DNA of 64,000 nucleotides from Nemertoderma westbladi (taxonomy: Eukaryota > Xenacoelomorpha > Nemertodermatida > Nemertodermatidae), in assembly GCA_032718475.1 (NCBI GenBank), contig JAUCBJ010000580.1, positions 19,040-83,039 on the forward strand, given 5' to 3'. Positions 34,755-45,177 of the stretch are shown here, piece by piece; positions within the stretch are counted from its first letter, which is position 1, and each line of letters starts with the position of its first letter. The notes beneath the pieces are model-generated. The model was not told the origin of the DNA. It searched no databases and saw nothing but the letters and a program-made list of their open reading frames with translations. A program made the position numbers and the translations under genes.

Positions 34755-36045
34755 TGTTCGCGGTATTTCAACTTTCCATAACGCGAGTTGAATATTTTTG
34801 TATTTTATTAAAATTGATTATTCCGATATTACTACTGGGTGCGGGACCATGGGTTTTGGGCACATTCAATAAACTGGGGGCGATTTACGGGCGAACTTTG
34901 GGGCAACTTACAGGGTACGGGAATAATTTCATAGTTATAAGGGCCAGGGGGGATGGAAAATGCAAGCAGTATTCAGGTTAGCCTGAGTACTATTAGGCCC
35001 TGGCCAACTTCCTGCTGCCTGTAGGGGTGGATTTGGTAATGCGCCAGGCCTAAAGGACAAGGACTGCCCTTAGCGGTCCCTGGCCAACAGCAGCCATTAC
35101 GAGACTGAAAAGAACTCGGACCGCTGACTGCTTGTGTCAGGGATTTGCGACGGGCACCGACGGCCCCTTAGTAGCCAAGCCGTTCTGGTTCTCGATGATC
35201 GAACCCCGGGGTTCGTGAGGGGTGGAGCGGACACGCGAACGGGTGGTCAACTAACGACTGCCCCCTGACCTAAGCCGTACTGGTTCTCGATGACCGATCC
35301 CTTCGGGGTTCGTGAGGGGTGGGACGGACATGCGAAAGGGCTGGCCACAGGACGGGTTTGACGAGAACTGCCCTTAGCGGTCTCTGGTCAACGGCAGCTA
35401 CTACGAGACTGAAAAGAACTCGGAACGCTGACTGCTTGTACTGGGATTTGCGACGGGAACCGACGACAGACCCCTTAGCCAAGCCGTACTGGTTCTCGAT
35501 GATCGTTCCCTTCGGGGTTCGTGAGGGGTGGAACGGACACGCGATGGGGTCGAAAGACAAAGGACTAGACTCGACTAGACTCTACTGGCCTACCGACTGT
35601 TCGGAGCAGTTTCTCGGCTGCCGAAGCGACTACGAGCCTGAAACGGACTCGGAAAGCCTAGGTGGTTGGGTTTCTGTGATGAACCGACGGACCCCTAGCC
35701 AAGCCGTTCTGGTTCTCGATGATCGAACCCTTCGGGGTTCGTGAGGGGTGGAACGGACACGCGAACGGGTCCACCGACACGACAGACTCCTAGCCAAGCC
35801 GTACTGGTTCTCGATGACCGAACCCTTCGGGGTTCGAGAGGGGTGGTACGGATACGCGACAGAGTCTACCGACTGGACCGACCCTTAGCCAAGCCGTGCT
35901 GGTTCTCGATGATCGTTCCCTTCGGGGTTCGTGAGGGGTGGAACGGACACGCGACAGGGTCGACCGACACCGACACTACGGCACTAAGACTGGGACCGAG
36001 GGAAAATCTGGGGAACATTAGGTAGGCTAAAATTCTGAGCGAACA
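34755..36045 (+). mobile_element. BEL-B 5' LTR (about 1.29 kb) with internal hairpin repeats
   Basis: Begins tgttcgcggtatttc and ends near gcgaaca; both ends align with BEL-A's LTR. Longer than BEL-A's LTR (about 0.87 kb) because a unit is repeated six times. The unit comprises agccaagccgtactggttct, 'cgatgatcg', a hairpin with a CTTCGG loop and 'gtgaggggtgg.acgga.acgcga'. Hairpin copies lie at about 35,200, 35,296, 35,504, 35,724, 35,820 and 35,924. Long ORF-like readings here are period artefacts. Confidence 0.78.
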
Positions 36046-36594
36046 GTGGGTTATTAAATAATATACCGTAGGGATTTATATTATCGTGTATAATTATTGT
36101 GAATATTTGGTGTATATTGATTTGGGGAAGCCCAAAATTATTCTTAATCAGGTTTCAACTATAGGAAGTTACATTAAAGAGTATATCCAACTAATGCAGC
36201 TTTTTATCAACCGCAAACTTGCATCTCAGAAAATATTCCCTCCCCACAATCAATATCCGGTGACTGGCCGGGGCTCGGTGGTCTGTTAAGTCACGTCTCC
36301 AGCATCGGCGTTTTTCCCCCCTGGTGTAGGGATAACGGCAACAAAATTAAGAATAATTAATGCGGTTAATTTTGACACGGTGTCAAAATTAAGAATAATT
36401 ACGGTCAACTTCAACTGGTGGAAGTTGAGAATCCTTCAATACTCTTCAAAAACTCTCTACGTGCTTGCCAGCACCCACTACGAGGAAACTCTGGTATTTG
36501 AGTTGAGACAAAGTCGTGGTTTAATTAATCAGCAAACTCGATCTAACCAACTCGTAGTCGGCAGATCACATATTTGGAGAGTTGTTAACAGGGA
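36046..36594. other. BEL-B leader region
   Basis: Untranslated region between the LTR and the first open frames. It contains a short direct repeat 'aaaattaagaataatta' (near 36,342 and 36,385). I could not identify a primer-binding site with confidence. Confidence 0.5.
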
Positions 36595-36786
36595 ATGGAA
36601 GTATCGATCACACCCATTGATATAATTCAAGTTGAGCCAGGAATCTGGCACGTCGAAGTTGAGGTGCAAGGAACGAACGTTGGACGATTCAGGATTACTG
36701 TTCGGGTGGTCCAAGCTGAGTACAATACCTACGAGGAACTGTTTTACGACATCGCGTATCTAGCCATCGACGAGGCGTTACAATGA
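36595..36786 (+). CDS. Small ORF upstream of BEL-B gag (63 aa), unknown function
   Basis: ATG at 36,595; 63 residues, acidic, with alternating hydrophobic and charged residues (GIWHVEVEVQGTNVGRFRIT) suggesting a small beta-rich fold, then a short helical tail. Its TGA overlaps the ATG of the gag-like frame as ATGA (36,783-36,786). I recognise no family. The exact overlap argues against chance, but it is a single copy and could instead be a remnant of a larger frame. Confidence 0.45.
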   Translation: MEVSITPIDIIQVEPGIWHVEVEVQGTNVGRFRITVRVVQAEYNTYEELFYDIAYLAIDEALQ

Positions 36787-37235
36787 CAACAAATAACGTA
36801 TCCGATACCGACGAGATGGATCACCACACAGACTCGGAAACCGACGAGGTACCAAACGTCAAGAACATGACCCGTCGGTTAGGGGCCCTTAAAGGCGGAG
36901 TAACCCGAGGGTATCAACGGATGGAGAAACAACTCAAGGGAGTCAAAGCCCCCCTCAATGAGGTACAAACTCAGCTTCAAAGTATCCGAAATATCCTACA
37001 GCGGCACGAAAGAATGATACAGGCGTACCAAGATCTCGTTCCCTCCACCGATCAGGAAAACTACCCCAAGTTGGAAGAACACGTTGTACATCTAGATGGG
37101 TTCCGCAAACAACACCGGAGGACCCTCAGCCTTGTGAGAGGCTATGAGGAACAGTACTCAGCAACCAGCTCTTGTCCCAAATACGTTGCTTGGTCCAGTA
37201 TAGGTTGTTATAATGAGCCCCGGATTCGTAGCTGA
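36783..37235 (+). pseudogene. BEL-B gag-like N-terminus, truncated by the right inverted repeat
   Basis: ATG at 36,783. An acidic start is followed by a long predicted helical segment (RRLGALKGGVTRGYQRMEKQ, then QLQSIRNILQRHERMIQAYQ) and a further helix (KLEEHVVHLDGFRKQHRRTL). Helical N-terminal regions of this kind are found in BEL/Pao Gag proteins. At 37,162 the frame runs into the inverted repeat, so the last ~24 codons to the stop at 37,233 are not gag. No capsid or zinc knuckle remains. Confidence 0.6.
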
Positions 37236-37491
37236 CACTTGGATTATATATCAGTGGAATTTTCCATTAACCTTTACATTATATAGCCAATAAGGGAGAT
37301 GCCTAACTTTAGGAATGTTGGTATTGGTCCGATGACGAGGAGTTGGCTCATATGATGATTTGATTGGATGCCCCTATATTGGACAGGTTGGAAATCATTA
37401 CACAACGTATTTGGGACAGGTAGGAATAATAGAAAGCCCCATAGAAGTGAAGGGAAACACCCTATTCTGGACAATGATGTAGACACTACTC
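37162..37491 (-). repeat. Right terminal inverted repeat
   Basis: Reverse complement of 32,168-32,497 with about 10 differences; its inner end coincides with the break in the BEL-B gag frame. Confidence 0.85.
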
Positions 37492-38145
37492 CTCAGCTGT
37501 CAGGGTTGCCTGATAGTTATTTAGGCCTAGACAACCTCCTTCTACTTCAGTAGTTGGTAACCCGCTAGGCCTGGGGACAAGGACTGCCCTTAGCGGTTCC
37601 TGGCCACCAGCGGCGATTACGAGCCTGAAAAGGATTCGGAATGCTTAGCTGACTGCGCCTGCGACGGGAACTGACAGATCCTTAGCTGTCCCTGGCCACC
37701 AGTGGCGAGTACGAGCCTGAAAAGGATTCAGAAAGCTTAGCTGATTGTGCCAGGGATTTGCGACGGGAACTGACAGATCCTTAGCGGTCCTTGGCCACCA
37801 GCGGCGATTACGAGCCTGAAAAGGATTCGGAAAGCTTGCTGATTGCGCCAGGGACTTGCGAGGGATCGACTGACTGGACGAAGGAAGGGTTCGACGAGGA
37901 CTGACTTCCTGGCGTGGGTTCCACGACTGGTGTTAGTACGAGCCTGAAAATGATTCGGAAAGCTCCAACAGTTTGGACTCACAACAGGCCGACAGACCCC
38001 TAGCCAAGCCGCTTTCCTGATGACCGATCCCTTCAGGGTTAGGGAAGGGTGGGACGGACATGCGAAGGATCGACCGACACTGAACTACGGTACTGGGACT
38101 AGGACCAAGGGAAAATGGGGAACATTAGTTAGGTTAAGATTAACA
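37492..38145 (+). mobile_element. BEL-A 3' LTR, right part
   Basis: Resumes after the duplicated ctcagctg and aligns with BEL-B LTR positions from about 34,975 to 36,045. It shares 'ggacaaggactgcccttagc', one hairpin unit (about 38,025-38,043, with the loop mutated to CTTCAG) and gggaaaat.tggggaacatta. Ends taagattaaca; the 16-bp satellite starts at once. Confidence 0.78.
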
Positions 38146-40294
38146 TTAGTAAGTACTAACTACAGTAAGTACTAACTACAGTAAGTACTAACTACAGTAA
38201 CTACAGTAAGTACTAACTACAGTAAGTACTAACTACAGTAACTACTAACTACAGTAAGTAGTAACTACAGTAAGTAGTAACTACAGTAAGTAGTAACTAC
38301 AGTAAGTAGTAACTACAGTAAGTAGTAACTAGAGTAAGTACTAACTACAGTAAGTACTAACTACAGTAAGTACTAACTACAGTAAGTACTAACTACAGTA
38401 AGTACTAACTACAGTAAGTACTAACTACAGTAAGTACTAACTACAGTAAGTACTAACTACAGTAAGTACTAACTACAGTAACTACAGTAAGTACTAACTA
38501 CAGTAAGTACTAACTACAGTAAGTACTAACTACAGTAAGTACTAACTACAGTAAGTACTAACTACAGTAAGTACTAACTACAGTAAGTACTAACTACAGT
38601 AAGTACTAACTACAGTAACTACAGTAAGTACTAACTACAGTAAGTACTAACTACATTAACTACAGTAAGTACTAACTACAGTAACTACAGTAAGTAGTAA
38701 CTGCAGTAAGTACTAACTACAGTAAGTACTAACTACAGTAAGTACTAACTAACTACAGTAACTACAGTAAGTACTAACTACAGTAAGTACTACCTACAGT
38801 AAGTACTAACTACAGTAACTACAGTAAGTACTAACTACAGTAAGTACTAACTACATTAACTACTAACTACAGTAAGTGCAGTAAGTACTAACTACAGTAA
38901 ATACAGTAAGTACTAACTACAGCAAGTACTAACTAACTACAGTAACTACAGTACGTACTAACTACAGTAAGTACTAACTACAGTAAGTATTAACTACAGT
39001 AAGTACAAACTACAGTAAGTACTAACTACAGTAACTACAGTAAGTACTAACTACAGTAAGTACTAACTACAGTAAGTACTAACTACAGTAAGTACTAACT
39101 ACAGTAAGTACTAACTAACTACAGTAAGTACTAACTAACTACAGTAAGTACTAACTGCAGTAAGTACTAACTACAGTAAGTACTACCTACAGTAAGTACT
39201 AACTACAGTAACTACAGTAAGTACTAACTACAGTAACTACAGTAAGTACTAACTACAGTAAGTACTAACTACATTAACTACTAACTACAGTAAGTACTAA
39301 CTACAGTAAGTACTAACTACAGTAAGTACTAACTACAGTAAGTACTAACTACAGTAACTACAGTAAGTACTAACTACAGTGAGTACTAACTACAGTAACT
39401 ACAGTAAGTACTAACTACAGTAAGTACTAACTACAGTAAGTACTAAGTACAGTAAGTACTAACTACAGTAACTACAGTAAGTACTAACCACTGTAAGTAC
39501 TAACTACAGTAAGTACTAACAACAGTAAGTACTAACTACAGTAAGTACTAACTACAGTAAGTACTAACTACAGTAAGTACTAACTACAGTAAGTACTAAC
39601 TACAGTGAGTACTAACTACAGTAAGTACTAACTACAGTAAGTACTAACTACAGTAAGTACTAACTACAGTAAGTACTAACTACAGTAAGTACTAACTACA
39701 GTAAGTACTAACTACAGTAACTACAGTGAGTACTAACTACAGTAACTACAGTAAGTACTAACTACAGTGAGTACTAACTACAGTAACTACAGTAAGTACT
39801 AACTACAGTAAGTACTAACTACAGTAAGTACTAACTACAGTAAGTACAGTAAGTACTAACTACAGTAAGTACTAACTACAGTGAGTACTAACTACAGTAA
39901 GTACAGTAAGTACTAACTACAGTGAGTACTAACTACAGTAAGTACAGTAAGTACTAACTACAGTAAGTACTAACTACAGTGAGTACTAACTACAGTAAGT
40001 ACTAACTACAGTAACTACAGTAAGTAGTAACTACATTAACTACTAACTACAGTAAGTGCAGTAAGTACTAACTACAGTAACTACAGTAAGTACTAACTAC
40101 AGTGAGTACAGTAAGTACTAACCACAGTAAGTACTAACTACAGTAACTACAGTAAGTACTAACTACAGTAAGTACTAACTACAGTAAGTACTAACTACAG
40201 TAAGTACTAACTACAGTAACTACAGTAAGTACTAACTACAGTAAGTATTAACTACAGTAAGTACTAACTATAGTAAGTACTAACTACAGTAACT

Positions 40295-40380
40295 CCCCCG
40301 TAAATGCTAAATGTATTGTGTAGTATATATTTGTTGGCATTTTGCTTTATTAAATCGACATTAACGTAAAAAAAAAAAAA
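40295..40380 (+). mobile_element. 86-bp poly(A)-tailed retroelement 3' end, copy 1
   Basis: The insert starts cccccgtaaatgctaaatgt and ends in about 13 A. Flanked by ...actacagtaact on the left and actacagtaactacag on the right. Too short to code. Looks like a 5'-truncated target-primed insertion. The flanking satellite variants (agtattaac, aactatag) are the same at all four copies, so the insert was copied along with the satellite. Confidence 0.8.
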
Positions 40381-42856
40381 ACTACAGTAACTACAGTAAG
40401 TACTAACTTCAGTAAGTACTAACTACAGTAAGTACTAACTACAGTAAGTAGTAACTAGAGTAAGTACTAACTACAGTAAGTACTAACTACAGTAAGTACT
40501 AACTACAGTAAGTACTAACTACAGTAAGTACTAACTACAGTAAGTACTAACTACAGTAAGTACTAACTACAGTAAGTACTAACTACAGTAAGTACTAACT
40601 ACAGTAAGTACTAACTACAGTAAGTACTAACTACAGTAACTACAGTAAGTACTAACTACAGTAAGTACTAACTACAGTAAGTACTAACTACAGTAAGTAC
40701 TAACTACAGTAAGTACTAACTACAGTAAGTACTAACTACAGTAAGTACTAACTACAGTAACTACAGTAAGTACTAACTACAGTAAGTACTAACTACATTA
40801 ACTACAGTAAGTACTAACTACAGTAACTACAGTAAGTAGTAACTGCAGTAAGTACTAACTACAGTAAGTACTAACTACAGTAAGTACTAACTAACTACAG
40901 TAACTACAGTAAGTACTAACTACAGTAAGTACTACCTACAGTAAGTACTAACTACAGTAACTACAGTAAGTACTAACTACAGTAAGTACTAACTACAGTA
41001 AGTACTAACTACAGTAAGTACTAACTAACTACAGTAAGTACTAACTACAGTAAGTACTAACTACAGTAAGTACTAACTACAGTAAGTACTAACTAACTAC
41101 AGTAAGTACTAACTAACTACAGTAAGTACTACCTACAGTAAGTACTAACTACAGTAACTACAGTAAGTACTAACTACAGTAAGTACTAACTACAGTAAGT
41201 ACTACCTACAGTAAGTACTAACTACAGTAACTACAGTAAGTACTAACTACAGTAAGTACTAACTGCAGTAAGTACTAACTACAGTAAGTACTACCTACAG
41301 TAAGTACTAACTACAGTAACTACAGTAAGTACTAACTACAGTAACTACAGTAAGTACTAACTACAGTAAGTACTAACTACATTAACTACTAACTACAGTA
41401 AGTACTAACTACAGTAAGTACTAACTACAGTAAGTACTAACTACAGTAAGTACTAACTACAGTAAGTACTAACTACAGTAACTACAGTAAGTACTAACTA
41501 CAGTGAGTACTAACTACAGTAACTACAGTAAGTACTAACTACAGTAAGTACTAACTACAGTAAGTACTAACTACAGTAAGTACTAACTACAGTAACTACA
41601 GTAAGTACTAACCACTGTAAGTACTAACTACAGTAAGTACTAACCACTGTAAGTACTAACTACAGTAAGTACTAACTACAGTAAGTACTAACTACAGTAA
41701 GTACTAACTACAGTAAGTACTAACTACAGTAAGTACTAACTACAGTAAGTACTAACTACAGTAAGTACTAACTACAGTGAGTACTAACTACAGTAACTAC
41801 AGTAAGTACTAACTACAGTAAGTACTAACTACAGTAAGTACTAACTACAGTAAGTACTAACTACAGTAAGTACTAACTACAGTAAGTACTAACTACAGTA
41901 ACTACAGTAAGTACTAACTACAGTGAGTACTAACTACAGTAACTACAGTAAGTACTAACTACAGTGAGTACTAACTACAGTAACTACAGTAAGTACTAAC
42001 TACAGTAAGTACTAACTACAGTAAGTACTAACTACAGTAAGTACAGTAAGTACTAACTACAGTAAGTACTAACTAACTACAGTAACTACAGTAAGTACTA
42101 ACTACAGTAAGTAATAACTACAGTAAGTATTAACTACAGTAAGTACTAACTACAGTAAGTACTAGCTACAGTAACTACAGTAAGTACTAACTACAGTAAG
42201 TACTAACTACAGTAAGTACTAACTACAGTAAGTACTAACTACAGTAAGTACAGTAAGTACTAACTACAGTGAGTACTAACTACAGTAAGTACTAACTACA
42301 GTAACTACAGTAAGTACTAACTACATTAACTACTAACTACAGTAAGTGCAGTAAGTACTAACTACAGTAACTACAGTAAGTACTAACTACAGTGAGTACA
42401 GTAAGTACTAACCACAGTAAGTACTAACTACAGTAACTACAGTAAGTACTAACTACAGTAAGTACTAACTACAGTAAGTACTAACTACAGTAACTACAGT
42501 AAGTACTAACTACAGTAAGTACTAACTACAGTAAGTACTAACTACAGTAAGTACTAACTACAGTAAGTACTAACTACAGTAAGTACTACCTACAGTAAGT
42601 ACTAACTACAGTAAGTACTAACTACAGTAAGTACTACCTACAGTAAGTACTAACTACAGTAAGTACTACCTACAGTAAGTACTAACTACAGTAAGTACTA
42701 CCTACAGTAAGTACTAACTACAGTAAGTACTAACTACAGTAAGTACTAACTACAGTAAGTACTAACTACAGTAAGTACTAACTACAGTAAGTACTAACTA
42801 CAGTAAGTATTAACTACAGTAAGTACTAACTATAGTAAGTACTAACTACAGTAACT

Positions 42857-42942
42857 CCCCCGTAAATGCTAAATGTATTGTGTAGTATATATTTGTTGGC
42901 ATTTTGCTTTATTAAATCGACATTAACGTAAAAAAAAAAAAA
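42857..42942 (+). mobile_element. 86-bp poly(A)-tailed retroelement 3' end, copy 2
   Basis: Identical to the insert at 40,295, about 2,562 bp further on, with the same upstream variant units. Marks one higher-order satellite unit. Confidence 0.8.
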
Positions 42943-45177
42943 ACTACAGTAACTACAGTAAGTACTAACTACAGTAAGTACTAACTACAGTAAGTACTAA
43001 CTACAGTAAGTACTAACTACAGTAAGTACTAACTACAGTAAGTACTAACTACAGTAAGTACTAACTACAGTAAGTACTAACTACAGTAAGTACTAACTAC
43101 AGTAAGTACTAACTACAGTAAGTACTAACTACAGTAAGTACTAACTACAGTAAGTACTAACTATAGTAAGTACTAACTACAGTAACTACAGTAAGTACTA
43201 ACTACTGTAAGTACTAACTACAGTAAGTACTAACTATAGTAAGTACTAACTACAGTAACTACAGTAAGTACTAACCACAATAAGTACTAACTACAGTAAC
43301 TACAGTAAGTACTAACTACAGTAAGTACTAACTACAGTAACTACAGTAAGTACTAACTACAGTAAGTACTAACTACAGTAAGTACTAACTACAGTAAGTA
43401 CTAACTACAGTAAGTACTAACTACAGTAAGTACTAACTACAGTAACTACAGTAAGTACTAACTACAGTAAGTACTAACTACATTAACTACAGTAAGTACT
43501 AACTACAGTAACTACAGTAAGTAGTAACTGCAGTAAGTACTAACTACAGTAAGTACTAACTACAGTAAGTACTAACTAACTACAGTAACTACAGTAAGTA
43601 CTAACTACAGTAAGTACTACCTACAGTAAGTACTAACTACAGTAACTACAGTAAGTACTAACTACAGTAAGTACTAACTACATTAACTACTAACTACAGT
43701 AAGTGCAGTAAGTACTAACTACAGTAAGTACAGTAAGTACTAACTACAGTAAGTACTAACTAACTACAGTAACTACAGTACGTACTAACTACAGTAAGTA
43801 CTAACTACAGTAAGTATTAACTACAGTAAGTACTAACTACAGTAAGTACTAACTACAGTAACTACAGTAAGTACTAACTACAGTAAGTACTAACTACAGT
43901 AAGTACTAACTACAGTAAGTACTAACTAACTACAGTAAGTACTAACTAACTACAGTAAGTACTAACTGCAGTAAGTACTAACTACAGTAAGTACTACCTA
44001 CAGTAAGTACTAACTACAGTAACTACAGTAAGTACTAACTACAGTAACTACAGTAAGTACTAACTACAGTAAGTACTAACTACATTAACTACTAACTACA
44101 GTAAGTACTAACTACAGTAAGTACTAACTACAGTAAGTACTAACTACAGTAAGTACTAACTATAGTAAGTACTAACTACAGTAACTACAGTAAGTACTAA
44201 CTACAGTGAGTACTAACTACAGTAACTACAGTAAGTACTAACTACAGTAAGTACTAACTACAGTAAGTACTAACTACAGTAAGTACTAACTACAGTAACT
44301 ACAGTAAGTACTAACCACTGTAAGTACTAACTACAGTAAGTACTAACTACAGTAAGTACTAACTACAGTAAGTACTAACTACAGTAAGTACTAACTACAG
44401 TAAGTACTAACTACAGTAAGTACTAACTACAGTGAGTACTAACTACAGTAACTACAGTAAGTACTAACTACAGTAAGTACTAACTACAGTAAGTACTAAC
44501 TACAGTAAGTACTAACTACAGTAAGTACTAACTACAGTAACTACAGTAAGTACTAACTACAGTGAGTACTAACTACAGTAACTACAGTAAGTACTAACTA
44601 CAGTGAGTACTAACTACAGTAAGTACTAACTACAGTAAGTACAGTAAGTACTAACTACAGTAAGTACTAACTAACTACAGTAACTACAGTAAGTACTAAC
44701 TACAGTAAGTACTAACTACAGTAAGTACTAACTACAGTAACTACAGTAAGTACTAACTACAGTAAGTACTAACTACAGTAAGTACTAACTACAGTAAGTA
44801 CTAACTACAGTAAGTACTAACTACAGTAAGTACTAACTACAGTAAGTACAGTAAGTACTAACTACAGTGAGTACTAACTACAGTAAGTACTAACTACAGT
44901 AACTACAGTAAGTACTAACTACATTAACTACTAACTACAGTAAGTGCAGTAAGTACTAACTACAGTAACTACAGTAAGTACTAACTACAGTGCGTACAGT
45001 AAGTACTAACCACAGTAAGTACTAACTACAGTAACTACAGACCTTTACTGACTGTACGTACATACTGTGACTGCTGTACTGGAACTGTCAGACTGCTTGG
45101 TACCACTGATACTGCTATACTGCTAGTTGCGTCCGAACATATTATTGATCCAAGGCATTGACGGCGAATACCACAAT

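Larger units (their letters stand above)
32168..37491. mobile_element. 5.3-kb insertion with 330-bp terminal inverted repeats and 8-bp target duplication (hAT-like or fold-back)
   Basis: Left arm 32,168-32,497 and right arm 37,162-37,491 are 330 bp each and about 97% identical as reverse complements. The outermost bases are CAATAGTATCTACATC on the left and, read inward, GAGTAGTGTCTACATC on the right. Perfect 8-bp direct repeats ctcagctg flank it (32,160-32,167 and 37,492-37,499), and BEL-A LTR homology resumes right after. An 8-bp duplication and a CAG/ATAGTRTC-like tip fit hAT elements. No transposase gene is present. The interior holds a minisatellite and part of a second BEL element. Confidence 0.78.
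26022..38145 (+). mobile_element. BEL/Pao LTR retrotransposon BEL-A, 5'-truncated, 3' LTR split by an insertion
   Basis: Pol is of BEL/Pao type (YVDD RT, BEL integrase). The element begins inside pol, immediately after the 14-bp satellite; gag, most of protease and the 5' LTR are absent. Its 3' LTR starts at 31,940 after a polypurine tract and continues at 37,492-38,145 beyond a 5.3-kb insertion. The region between pol and LTR (30,554-31,939) includes an unassigned broken open frame. Multiple stops and an internal duplication show it is inactive. Confidence 0.88.
38146..45040. repeat. 16-bp satellite (TAAGTACTAACTACAG)n, block 1
   Basis: Several hundred units of taagtactaactacag, mixed with a 9-bp short form (taactacag) and point variants (gtgagtac, aactatag, aaccacag). 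A marker string 'cattaactactaactacagt', 'aagtgcagtaagtac' recurs near 38,855, 40,033, 42,326, 43,681, 44,922 and again at 51,495, showing higher-order units of roughly 1.2-2.6 kb. Confidence 0.96.

Noticed and set aside
35270-36025. Arginine-rich open frames in the BEL-B LTR
   Set aside because: They follow the hairpin repeat units and lie in LTR sequence shared with BEL-A; not protein genes.
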